From assembly GCA_903930395.1 (NCBI GenBank), contig CAIYYE010000187.1, forward strand, positions 1 to 10,554: a DNA stretch of 10,554 bases, written 5' to 3'. A program made the translations under genes and the position numbers. Shown piece after piece: positions 1 through 6,637 of this stretch; position 1 is the first letter of the stretch, and each line of letters begins with the position of its first letter. The stretch comes from an uncultured beta proteobacterium. Its GTDB lineage: Bacteria > Pseudomonadota > Gammaproteobacteria > Burkholderiales > Rhodocyclaceae. The notes beneath the pieces are model-generated. The model did no database searches. It was given only the letters and a program-made list of their open reading frames with translations, and had not been told where the DNA came from.

Positions 1-658
1 CGTGGCCTGGGGATTTTCCGAACTTTCCGACGGCCACCTGACCGGCATCGTCAAGGTACTGGCCGCCTTGCTTCTCTCCCCACTGATCGGGTTCTGGGCT
101 GGGTTCCTGGTGCACCGACTGCTCAGCGCGCTGCTCGTCGCCGCCAAACCGGCAGCCAACTCCCGACTGCGGGCATTGCAATACGTCACCGCGGCCGGAC
201 TGGCTTTCTCGCATGGCGCCAACGACGCCCAGAAAAGCATGGGCATTCTGACCCTCGTCCTGCTCCTTGGCGGCTTCATTCCGACCTTTGAGGTGCCGTT
301 CTGGGTCATGCTCGCCTGCGCCACCGCCATCACTCTGGGCATCATGTCCGGCGGCTGGCGCATCGTCCGCACCCTGGGTTTCGCCATCTACCGTGTCCGT
401 CCCATCCATGCCCTCGGCTCGCAACTGACCTCGGCGGCCGTGATCATGGCCGCCTCCATCGGTGGCGCCCCGGTGTCCACCACCCATGTCGTCGCCACAT
501 CGATCATGGGCATCGGCGCATCCGAACGCCCCCGCGCCGTCCGCTGGGCCAAAGCCAAGGACATCGCCATCACCTGGCTGATCACCATTCCCGGGGCCGC
601 CATCGTCGCCATCCAGTGTTACGCCCTGGTCCATCTTTTTCTCGGAGGCACGCCATGA
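1..658 (+). CDS. pit: Inorganic phosphate transporter, PiT family (C-terminal part; 5' end outside window)
   Basis: Inner-membrane phosphate permease of the PiT family, which imports phosphate (often as a metal-phosphate complex) with a cation. The reading frame is open from the window edge. The GTG at 2-4 is probably an internal Val codon, not a start, because the usual N-terminal half with its first PiT signature is missing, so roughly 110 residues lie upstream. In the visible 218 residues the second PiT repeat is clear: HGANDAQKSMG at 71-81, hydrophobic segments near 15-47, 83-112, 143-154 and 188-212, and the PVSTTH motif at 157-162. The stop codon overlaps the ATG of the DUF47 gene (ATGA), which indicates translational coupling. 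Family assignment is firm; substrate and affinity cannot be read from sequence. The symbol is generic for the family. Confidence 0.93.
   Translation, partial: VAWGFSELSDGHLTGIVKVLAALLLSPLIGFWAGFLVHRLLSALLVAAKPAANSRLRALQYVTAAGLAFSHGANDAQKSMGILTLVLLLGGFIPTFEVPFWVMLACATAITLGIMSGGWRIVRTLGFAIYRVRPIHALGSQLTSAAVIMAASIGGAPVSTTHVVATSIMGIGASERPRAVRWAKAKDIAITWLITIPGAAIVAIQCYALVHLFLGGTP
644..648 (+). promoter_or_regulatory. Ribosome binding site that fixes the DUF47 start
   Basis: GGAGG inside the last codons of pit, six bases before the ATG at 655. It decides against the longer in-frame GTG start at 616. Confidence 0.8.
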
Positions 659-1299
659 GTGAAGTAGCACGCCCGTCAGTCTTCCGGCGCCTGTTTGACC
701 GCGTATTCCCGAAAATGCCGGATTTTTTTGCGATGCTCACCGACCAGTGCCAGCACGTCGCCCAGACCGCAGCGCTGCTGGTCGAGTTCATGGAAACCGG
801 CGACCCCAGCATCGGGCAGCAGATACGCCAGGATGAACATGAGGCCGACCGGGTCAAGGTGCATAACCTGCACACGCTGAACGAGGCCTTCTCGACACCC
901 ATAGACCGGGAAGATCTCTACCGGGCGATCATGGACCTCGACGAAATCGTCAACTACTGCAAGACCACCGTCAGCGAAATGGAGGTTCTCGGCCTAGCCC
1001 CCGACAAGCGCTGCCTCGAGATGGCCATGCATATCAAACTCGGCGCCGACGCGCTGGCCCTCGGTTATTCGCGCCTCGCCAAGTCGCCGTCGATGGCAGC
1101 AAGCGATGCCGACGCAGCGCGCAAGGCCGAGCGCCGGGTCGAAAAGAATTACCGCCGCGCTCTGGCCGAACTCTTCGTCGGCGACGACTACATCCACATG
1201 TTCAAGCGCCGCGAAATCTACCGCCACCTGTCCAACGCCGCCGACCGCATGGCCAACTGCGCCAATACGCTGCACGACATCGTCGTCAAGATGTGCTGA
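655..1299 (+). CDS. DUF47 / PhoU-like phosphate transport accessory protein
   Basis: A 214-residue, mostly helical cytoplasmic protein of the DUF47 (PhoU-like, 'Pit accessory protein') family. Members are nearly always next to pit genes and are thought to modulate phosphate uptake, by analogy with PhoU. Visible features are the acidic helix motif DEHEAD at 60-65, DREDLY at 84-89, and the C-terminal helix with HLSNAADRMA at 191-200; such E/D-rich helices bind metal clusters in PhoU-type bundles. The start at 655 is chosen because GGAGG at 644-648 lies six bases upstream, it overlaps the pit stop, and MSEV.. fits the family N-terminus; a GTG at 616 in the same frame would add an unrelated tail. 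Its stop overlaps the next gene's ATG by one base. Family call firm, molecular role inferred from context. Confidence 0.93.
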   Translation: MSEVARPSVFRRLFDRVFPKMPDFFAMLTDQCQHVAQTAALLVEFMETGDPSIGQQIRQDEHEADRVKVHNLHTLNEAFSTPIDREDLYRAIMDLDEIVNYCKTTVSEMEVLGLAPDKRCLEMAMHIKLGADALALGYSRLAKSPSMAASDADAARKAERRVEKNYRRALAELFVGDDYIHMFKRREIYRHLSNAADRMANCANTLHDIVVKMC

Positions 1300-1856
1300 T
1301 GCTGAAAGCACTCGCCCGTCGCCTGCTCTCGCTCCTCGGCTGGCACCTCATCGACCCGCCGGAACGCCCGGCCCGTGCCGTGCTGATTGGCTATCCACAT
1401 ACCTCGAACTGGGACGGTGTCATCGCCCTGCTCGTCAAACTGGCGCTCGGCCTCGACGCCCACTGGGTCGGCAAGGATTCACTGTTCCGCGGGCCGCTCG
1501 ACGTGATCTTCCGGCGACTGGGCGGCATTCCCATCGACCGCAGCGCACGCAACGGTTTCGTCGCCGAGATGGCCGCACAATTCGCCGCTCACCCTGAGTT
1601 TCTCCTGGTCATCGCCCCCGAAGGCACCCGCAGCCTGACCCAAGGCTGGAAAAGCGGCTTTTATCGGATAGCCCTCGCCGCCGAAGTCCCGGTCGCCCTG
1701 GCCTTCGTCGATTATTCGCGTCGTCAAGCCGGCATCCTCACCTATCTGACGATGACCGGCGACCCGACCACCGACATCGCGGCCATCGCCGCCCACTATG
1801 AAGGTCGGCAAGGGAAACACCCGGAACTCGCCTCGCCGATCCGCTGGCTGGCGTGA
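1299..1856 (+). CDS. Short lysophospholipid acyltransferase-like protein (PlsC superfamily)
   Basis: A 185-residue protein of the PlsC/LPLAT acyltransferase superfamily, which transfers acyl chains to glycerophospholipid or related acceptors at the inner membrane. The catalytic H-x4-D motif is HTSNWD at residues 34-39, the acceptor-binding block is GGIPIDRS at 75-82, and the EGTRS motif is at 108-112, so the active-site set is complete. A hydrophobic amphipathic N-terminus (1-15) may attach it to the membrane. At 185 residues it is shorter than typical PlsC (about 240) and lacks an obvious long N-terminal transmembrane helix. The start at 1299 (TGATG, one-base overlap with the DUF47 stop) is preferred; a GTG at 1293 would add two residues. 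Co-transcription with pit and DUF47 is likely. Acceptor specificity is unknown; it need not be the housekeeping PlsC. Confidence 0.85.
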   Translation: MLKALARRLLSLLGWHLIDPPERPARAVLIGYPHTSNWDGVIALLVKLALGLDAHWVGKDSLFRGPLDVIFRRLGGIPIDRSARNGFVAEMAAQFAAHPEFLLVIAPEGTRSLTQGWKSGFYRIALAAEVPVALAFVDYSRRQAGILTYLTMTGDPTTDIAAIAAHYEGRQGKHPELASPIRWLA

Positions 1857-1877
1857 CAGTCGCCCGATCCTCGATAC

Positions 1878-2093
1878 TTACTCAGCGACCAGCACAACCT
1901 CTTCATCGCCAATCGTAACAACCTGCCCCGGCCGCATTTTGGCGCGTTTTCTGGTGTCTACGACGGCGTCGACCCGGACCCGCCCTTCGGCGATGGCGGC
2001 ATGGGCTGCACCGCCCGACTCGCAGAGGCCGGTGGCCTTGAGCAGTTGGTCAAGCTGGATGTATTCGCCGCGTACGGCAAAGGTGATGCTCAC
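1878..2093 (-). CDS. Small S4-domain RNA-binding protein (YbcJ-like)
   Basis: A 71-residue protein consisting of essentially one S4 domain: the core GLCESGGAAHAAIAEG lies around residues 22-37 and VRVD..VDTRKRAKM follows at 39-53, with the basic TRKR patch that contacts RNA. This matches the E. coli YbcJ type of free-standing S4 proteins, whose role is poorly defined but presumed to be structured-RNA or ribosome related. I choose the GTG start at 2093 because it overlaps the lutC stop (GTGA), has GGGGA at 2100-2104 six bases upstream, and gives the usual family length; an ATG at 2129 in frame would add 12 residues that read inside lutC. It is the last gene of the lactate operon and converges with the acyltransferase gene 21 bases away, with no terminator visible between them. 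Confidence 0.85.
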   Translation of the reverse strand: MSITFAVRGEYIQLDQLLKATGLCESGGAAHAAIAEGRVRVDAVVDTRKRAKMRPGQVVTIGDEEVVLVAE

Positions 2094-2740
2094 GATAGTT
2101 CCCCGATCAGGATCAGATGTACCCGGCAAGGCCCGTGGGCGCCGAGGACAATGGTTTGTTCGATGTCGCCGGTGCGTGACGGCCCGGAGATGAAATTGAC
2201 GGCGCGTGGCAGGCTGCCGCGTTCGGCCCGGAGGAGCGCGAACGCGTCTTCCATGGTCGCCACGATACGCGAAACTTCGAGCAGGGCGATATGCGTTTCC
2301 GGCAGCAGGCTGACCGTGGCCGGCGAGTCCGGCCCTGAGAGCAGCATCAATGTCCCGGTTTCGGCAATGGCGCAGAAGCAGCTGGAAATGCCGGTTTTAT
2401 CGGCATCGACCGCCGGCCTGGCCTCGACCTGAAGACCAGCGGATGCCCAAGCCAGGCTGGCGACATCGGCTGTCGCCACTGCTTCGCCAGACAGCCCGCT
2501 GGCCGCGAGATAGGCGGCCACAGCGGCCGGCGCCTTATCGAGCCCAGGCACTGCAGCGACCGTGTTCGACAGATATTCGGCCTTGGCCCGGAAGCGGGCG
2601 ACAAGGTCGGCCTTCATCGAGGGCTGCGGTCCGCGCATGGGTGAGTTCAATGCAGCGACAGCCGCGGCCCGCCGCACGGCAAAGTCAGCTTTGCCGATGC
2701 CCTGCCGGACGCGTCCGAGAATCTCGTCCCTGGCGCTCAT
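2090..2740 (-). CDS. lutC: Lactate utilization protein C (LUD domain)
   Basis: A 216-residue LutC/YkgG protein, a stand-alone LUD (DUF162) domain and subunit of the LutABC complex that oxidises L-lactate to pyruvate. Family marks seen are AETGTLML at 126-133, SLLPETHI at 144-151, and the C-terminal block with SGPSRTGDIEQ at 185-195 followed by GAHGPCRVH at 200-208. The length is close to the usual 215-240. The start ATG overlaps the stop of the hydroxyacid dehydrogenase by four bases (ATGA), with AGGG a few bases upstream. Unlike the usual lutA-lutB-lutC order, two other genes lie between lutB and lutC here. The N-terminal helix (MSARDEILGRVRQ) is typical. High confidence in family; participation in lactate oxidation follows from lutA and lutB in the same operon. 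Confidence 0.93.
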   Translation of the reverse strand: MSARDEILGRVRQGIGKADFAVRRAAAVAALNSPMRGPQPSMKADLVARFRAKAEYLSNTVAAVPGLDKAPAAVAAYLAASGLSGEAVATADVASLAWASAGLQVEARPAVDADKTGISSCFCAIAETGTLMLLSGPDSPATVSLLPETHIALLEVSRIVATMEDAFALLRAERGSLPRAVNFISGPSRTGDIEQTIVLGAHGPCRVHLILIGELS

Positions 2741-3693
2741 GCGACCCTGTTCTGCGGCGCCCCGGCGACGAAGGCTTCGATGTTGGCGATGAGCTGATCG
2801 GCCAAGGTCTGCATGGCCGGCCGACTGGACCAGCCGACATGCGGCGTCAGCAAAAAGTTGGGCCGGGCGAGCAGTTCCGGATCGACCATCGGATGGTCAG
2901 CTGGCGGCGGTTCGGCGGTGATGACGTCGAATCCGGCGCCGGCGATCCAGCCTTCCTTGAGCGCCCGGATCAAGGCCAGTTCATCAACAATGCCGCCACG
3001 TGCCGTATTGATGAGCAGGGCTGAGCGCTTCATCGCGCGCAATTCCGCCTCGCCGATAAGGTTTTTCGTGTCTGCCGTCAGCGGGCAATGCAGGCTGATT
3101 GCATCGGCGGTTGCCAGCACGTCGGCAAAAGCCGTGTAGCCGGGACGAACGACGCTTGCCCCTTTGCGCTCGGCACGCAGCACCTGCATGCCGAAGGCCT
3201 CGGCCAGCCGTGCCACACCATTGCCCAGCGTGCCGCTGCCGATCAGGCCGAGCGTTGCACCGTGCAAGTCGCGAATCGGGTGGTCGAACAGGCAGAACTG
3301 CTCGGCCCGCTGCCAGGCACCGGCTAATAATGTTTCGCGCCAGGCCACGAGATTCCGCGAGAGGGCCAGGAGCAAGGCCATGGCATGCTCCGGCACGGTA
3401 TGCCCGGCGTAGCCACGAATGTTCGAAACGATAATGCCGCGGGCCCGACAGGCATCGAGATCGACGTTATTGGTGCCGGTCGCCGAAACGGCGATCATTT
3501 TCAGTTCGGGCAGTGCGGCAATGGCCGCCGCATCTATGGGCACCTTGTTGGTGATCGCAATCGCCGCCCCGGCGAGGCGCCCGACGACCTGCTCCGGCGC
3601 GGTTTTGGCATGCGCCACCCAGTCATGGGCAAAGGCCGGCCGCCGGACATCGGCGATCAGCGACTCACCTTCGAGCTGGACGATGCGCAGCAT
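2737..3693 (-). CDS. D-isomer-specific 2-hydroxyacid dehydrogenase (glycerate dehydrogenase / hydroxypyruvate reductase type)
   Basis: A 318-residue cytoplasmic NAD(P)-dependent dehydrogenase interconverting a D-2-hydroxyacid and its 2-oxoacid. The catalytic-domain motif ATGTNNVDLDA is at 71-81, the Rossmann glycine motif GSGTLG at 152-157, and the catalytic triad appears as Arg232 (NTARGG), Glu261 (AEPP) and His285 (TPHVGW). Trp288 after the histidine (H-x-x-W) is typical of the glycerate/hydroxypyruvate branch rather than fermentative D-lactate dehydrogenase. Glu175 sits where an acidic residue usually binds the adenosine ribose, which favours NAD(H) over NADP(H); that is inference. The start ATG overlaps the upstream gene's TGA by one base, with GAAGG about eight bases before it. 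Its place inside a lactate operon suggests a C2/C3 hydroxyacid such as glycerate, glyoxylate/glycolate or D-lactate; sequence does not settle which. Confidence 0.9.
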   Translation of the reverse strand: MLRIVQLEGESLIADVRRPAFAHDWVAHAKTAPEQVVGRLAGAAIAITNKVPIDAAAIAALPELKMIAVSATGTNNVDLDACRARGIIVSNIRGYAGHTVPEHAMALLLALSRNLVAWRETLLAGAWQRAEQFCLFDHPIRDLHGATLGLIGSGTLGNGVARLAEAFGMQVLRAERKGASVVRPGYTAFADVLATADAISLHCPLTADTKNLIGEAELRAMKRSALLINTARGGIVDELALIRALKEGWIAGAGFDVITAEPPPADHPMVDPELLARPNFLLTPHVGWSSRPAMQTLADQLIANIEAFVAGAPQNRVA

Positions 3694-4391
3694 CAGCCTG
3701 CCTTCATCTCGAACGGCGTGGCGGCGGCTTCGGCGATTGCGCCAACCTGCACGCCGAGGGCAGCCTGGCCGCTGTAGACAAGCTTGTCGATGCCGGCGGC
3801 GCACAAGCCCGCAATGGCGGCTGTATCGCCCTGCATCAGATTGAGCACCCCGGCCGGCCACTCGGCCCGCCCGGAAAGTTCACACAGGGCGTAGACGGCC
3901 GCCGGCGCCTTGAGGCTCGGCTTGACGACAACCGTGGCACCGGCCATCAGGTCGGGCGCGATGGCTTCGGCCAGGCCGGCGAGTGGTCGCGAGGCGTCCA
4001 GCACCAGCCCGAACACGCCCGTTTCGCCAACCGCCGAACTGCGCAAGGCGGCGACAGCCTCGACCACCTCGGCCGTGGCACGGGCTTCATCAAAGCCACA
4101 TTCCTTCATCAGCATCTTGGCGAAGTGCCCCGTATAGCGATCAAGCGCATCGCCAAGTTTTTCCAGACAGAGACGACGGGCGGGCAGGCCCATCATGGCC
4201 CAGGCCGGCTGGGCCGCCTGCGCCGCACCAACGGCATCCGTGGCTTCGCTCTCGGCGCAGAGCGGCACGCGATAAATTGCCTCGCCAGTCGCCGGGTTGA
4301 TGACGTCGAAAAAGGAATCGGTCACGGTCAAAAAGGCATGACCGTTGACCCACAACGGGATGGCCTTCGGGCCTTCGGGGGAAAATTCCAT
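3693..4391 (-). CDS. Truncated aldehyde-dehydrogenase-like protein lacking the catalytic domain
   Basis: A 232-residue protein matching only the N-terminal, NAD(P)-binding part of the ALDH superfamily. Recognisable in order are FDVINPATGE (28-37), the cofactor-domain block PDLMAGATVVVKPS (146-159, Lys157 at the nucleotide-binding Lys position), PAGVLNLMQGD (179-189) and LVYSGQAALG (204-213). The protein ends in FEMKAG, where full-length ALDHs have the ELGGK motif and then continue for about 220 residues with the nucleophilic Cys. The WNFP-type segment with the oxyanion Asn is replaced by DASRPL (132-137). It therefore cannot work as a classical ALDH. It begins two bases after the lutB stop and its stop overlaps the next ATG, so the short form is the real gene product and no C-terminal remnant exists downstream. 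Possible roles are a nucleotide-binding or scaffold subunit, or a decaying gene; function unknown. Confidence 0.82.
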   Translation of the reverse strand: MEFSPEGPKAIPLWVNGHAFLTVTDSFFDVINPATGEAIYRVPLCAESEATDAVGAAQAAQPAWAMMGLPARRLCLEKLGDALDRYTGHFAKMLMKECGFDEARATAEVVEAVAALRSSAVGETGVFGLVLDASRPLAGLAEAIAPDLMAGATVVVKPSLKAPAAVYALCELSGRAEWPAGVLNLMQGDTAAIAGLCAAGIDKLVYSGQAALGVQVGAIAEAAATPFEMKAG

Positions 4392-4393
4392 GT

Positions 4394-5836
4394 TCAGGGC
4401 TTCTTTCGTGCTGAGTAAAGTTCGTGAAATGTGCGGCTGGAGGATACCGGCAGATCGCGCCCGGCGGTCCACGCCGGGGCCAGTCCCAGAATCCGAATGC
4501 GGCCGCTGCCATCCGCCAGCCAGTTGAGATAACGCACGACGCGGCGGGCAAGCCAGCGATAGAGCGCCGGTTTGCCAGCTATCCAGGCCCAGGCCTTGAG
4601 CGCCAGACGCTCGGACCACGGACGCAGGCCACGTTCGTGCTGCTCCTCGCGCAGGCGATGCATGAGGTCCGGCAAGGGAATGGCGACGGGACAAACGCTG
4701 CCGCACTGATTGCAGCCGGTCGAGGCATGCGGCAGATCGAGGGCATTTTCGAGTCCGGTGTAGAGCGGGGTCAGCACCGAACCCATGGGGCCGGGATAAA
4801 CCCAGCCGTAGGCATGGCCGCCGAGCGAGAAATAGACGGGGCAATGATTCATGCAGGCGCCGCAACGGATGCAGCGCAACATGTCCTGATAGTCCGAACC
4901 GAGCAGATTGGCGCGACCATTATCGACGAGGATGAAAACTGTCTTTTCCGGGCCGTCCTGATCGCCCTTACGCTTCGTACCAGTGAGCAAGGAGACGTAA
5001 TTGGAAATCGACTGCCCTGTCGCCGAGCGCGGAAGCAGGCGCATCAGCGTTGCCAGGTCTTCCAGCGTTGGAACGATTTTCTCGATGCCGGTGATCACCA
5101 CATGAATTTTCGGCAGCGTCGTCACCATGCGGCCATTGCCCTCATTGGTGACCAGTGCTGCGCTACCGGTTTCGGCAATCAGGAAATTGGCGCCGGAGAT
5201 GCCCATTTCGGCGCTCAGGAAATGCTGGCGCAGGACGGCTCGCGCCTCCCGGGCCATGGCCGGAATATCGGCTGAGGTTCGCGTCTCGAGCGGCCGCCCA
5301 TGCTCTTTGGCAAACAGGGCTTCGACTTCGGCGATGGTCTTGTGCACGGCCGGGGCGATGATGTGCGATGGCGTTTCACCGGCCAGCTGGACGATGTATT
5401 CGCCGAGATCGGTCTCGACCGGGCGGATGCCGGCCTCGGCCAGTGCTTCGTTGAGATGCGCTTCCTCGGAAAGCATGGACTTGGACTTGGCCACCTTGGT
5501 CACGCCATGGCGGCGTGCAATATCGACTACCAGCCGGCTGACCTCTGCCCCGTCGCGCGCCCACAGCACCTCGGCGCCGCTGGCCGTCGCCCGCGCCTCG
5601 AAGATATCGAGCCAGACATCAAGATCGGCCAGGGTTCTGTTCCGGATATTTTTCGCGGCGGTTCGCAGTTGCTCGAAATCGAGAGCATCCTCGGCGAGAG
5701 AAGCGATACCCTTGACCCGCTTGCCGACAAACAGCGGCCTGGCTTTCTGCAAGGCAGCCTGCAAGACGGGATTCCTGATTTTCTCTCCGGCTCGCGCCTG
5801 AAAATGCATCGCCTGCGAGTGCTTGCCGAGCGCCAT
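4394..5836 (-). CDS. lutB: Lactate utilization iron-sulfur protein B
   Basis: A 480-residue LutB/YkgF protein, the central iron-sulfur subunit of LutABC. It carries an N-terminal LUD domain (about 70-300, with ISGANFLIAETGSAALVTNEGNGR from 213), then a ferredoxin-like module with two cysteine clusters: C322-x2-C325-x2-C328-x3-C332-P and C375-x2-C378-x3-C382-P. The first is a complete [4Fe-4S] set; the second shows the shortened C-x2-C-x3-CP form usual in this family. The C-terminal region (404-440, RPWSERLALKAW..) matches the DUF3390-type tail. Length equals that of typical LutB. The start at 5836 overlaps the lutA stop by one base (TGATG); further upstream codons in frame would read back into lutA. 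Electrons from lactate probably leave through this subunit, but the acceptor is not encoded here. Confidence 0.95.
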   Translation of the reverse strand: MALGKHSQAMHFQARAGEKIRNPVLQAALQKARPLFVGKRVKGIASLAEDALDFEQLRTAAKNIRNRTLADLDVWLDIFEARATASGAEVLWARDGAEVSRLVVDIARRHGVTKVAKSKSMLSEEAHLNEALAEAGIRPVETDLGEYIVQLAGETPSHIIAPAVHKTIAEVEALFAKEHGRPLETRTSADIPAMAREARAVLRQHFLSAEMGISGANFLIAETGSAALVTNEGNGRMVTTLPKIHVVITGIEKIVPTLEDLATLMRLLPRSATGQSISNYVSLLTGTKRKGDQDGPEKTVFILVDNGRANLLGSDYQDMLRCIRCGACMNHCPVYFSLGGHAYGWVYPGPMGSVLTPLYTGLENALDLPHASTGCNQCGSVCPVAIPLPDLMHRLREEQHERGLRPWSERLALKAWAWIAGKPALYRWLARRVVRYLNWLADGSGRIRILGLAPAWTAGRDLPVSSSRTFHELYSARKKP

Positions 5837-6567
5837 CAGCAAGCGCCCCCACCGGCCAGCACTTCGGCAACATGGAGAACACGCGTCGATTCGTCGCCAC
5901 GTCGGCGCAAGCGTCCTTCGATGTTGATCAGGCAACCGAGATCGCCACCGACGACCACATCAGCCCCGGTGGCCGCAATCGCATCGCACTTGCGATCGAC
6001 AATCTGCGTTGAAACATCACCAAATTTCACCGCGAAGGCCCCGCCGAAACCGCAGCACTCCTCGCAATCCGGCATTTCCTTCAAACGCAAACCACGCACC
6101 TTGAGCAACAACTCACGCGGCTGGCGCTTGATGCCGAGGCCACGCAAGCCCTTGCACGAGTCGTGATAGGTGACGCAGCCATTGAAGCCGGAGGCGGCGG
6201 GGTCATTCTTCGCCACATCGGCAAGAAAAGTCGTCAACTCGAACGTCCGCTCGGCCAGCGCACTCGCCCGCGCCCCCCACGCAGGGTCATCGGCCAGCAA
6301 TCGTGGATAGATATTCCGTATCTGGTCGGTACATGAACCCGAGGGGATCACGACATGGTCGTAGCCCTCCAGTTCGACGATCGCCTTCTTCGCCAGATCG
6401 ATGGCAAGCGGCCGATTTCCTGTGCTCCAGGCTGGCTGACCGCAGCAGGTCTGCCCCTCAGGCACGAATACCTCGGCACCGCTCGCCTCAAGCAGGCGCA
6501 AGGCGGCAAAGCCGACCGAGGGACGCATGAGGTCGACCAGACAGGTGACGTAGAGGGCTAAGCGCAT
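5836..6567 (-). CDS. lutA: Lactate utilization protein A (CCG-domain protein)
   Basis: A 243-residue LutA/YkgE protein with two cysteine-rich CCG domains like those of GlpC, HdrB and glycolate oxidase GlcF. The first repeat has Cys9, TCCGQPA with Cys41-Cys42, and Cys79 (SGSC); the second has Cys138 (HDSCKG), ECCGFGG with Cys171-Cys172, and Cys212 (GCLINIEG). These ligate an unusual iron-sulfur cluster in relatives. It begins the six-gene operon. The start at 6567 (MRLALYVTCLVD) is chosen by family resemblance; a GTG at 6585 in frame would add six residues. Neither start has a recognisable Shine-Dalgarno sequence, so the message may be leaderless or have a weak leader. The usual LutABC role is L-lactate to pyruvate oxidation. 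Confidence 0.94.
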   Translation of the reverse strand: MRLALYVTCLVDLMRPSVGFAALRLLEASGAEVFVPEGQTCCGQPAWSTGNRPLAIDLAKKAIVELEGYDHVVIPSGSCTDQIRNIYPRLLADDPAWGARASALAERTFELTTFLADVAKNDPAASGFNGCVTYHDSCKGLRGLGIKRQPRELLLKVRGLRLKEMPDCEECCGFGGAFAVKFGDVSTQIVDRKCDAIAATGADVVVGGDLGCLINIEGRLRRRGDESTRVLHVAEVLAGGGAC

Positions 6568-6637
6568 GCTAATATTGCGGCGCACAAGAAAATGAAGTGG
6601 CTAATGCTACTCAAACCGCACCAATAAAGGAATCCAG
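6568..6637. promoter_or_regulatory. Divergent control region between lutA operon and iclR-type gene
   Basis: Seventy bases separate the two divergent starts, so both promoters and any IclR-family operator should lie here or in the adjoining coding ends. I find no convincing -10/-35 pair on either strand. The hexamer GCTAAT occurs at 6568-6573 and 6600-6605, 32 bases apart, which may be chance. The only firm element is the ribosome binding site of the regulator. Confidence 0.5.
6627..6632 (+). promoter_or_regulatory. Ribosome binding site supporting a TTG start
   Basis: AAGGAA ends five bases before the TTG at 6638-6640. There is no ATG or GTG that keeps the start of the winged-helix domain intact, so this site decides the start of the regulator. 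Confidence 0.75.

Noticed and set aside
616..654. GTG start for the DUF47 gene
   Set aside because: The ATG at 655 has a good ribosome site at 644-648 and the typical family N-terminus; the 13 extra residues translate the end of pit.
1857..1877. Terminator between the convergent acyltransferase and S4 genes
   Set aside because: The 21 bases contain no stem with a following T-run on either strand.
2737..3693. Idea that the missing ALDH catalytic domain lies downstream in another frame (frameshift)
   Set aside because: The whole stretch codes for an intact hydroxyacid dehydrogenase, leaving no room for an ALDH remnant.
3694..3861. Longer start for the hydroxyacid dehydrogenase
   Set aside because: The added 56 residues are Arg-rich shadow translation of the mini-ALDH gene; the ATG at 3693 begins the conserved domain and overlaps the upstream stop.
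4392..4865. N-terminal extension of the mini-ALDH frame upstream of 4391
   Set aside because: It runs through the cysteine-containing 3' part of lutB in another frame, and the extra residues are Arg/Pro/Ser-rich without ALDH similarity.
4424..6166. Long + strand open frames (283 and 288 codons) opposite lutB and lutA
   Set aside because: They lie antisense to strongly conserved iron-sulfur proteins, have no recognisable domains, and are expected from third-position GC bias in this composition.
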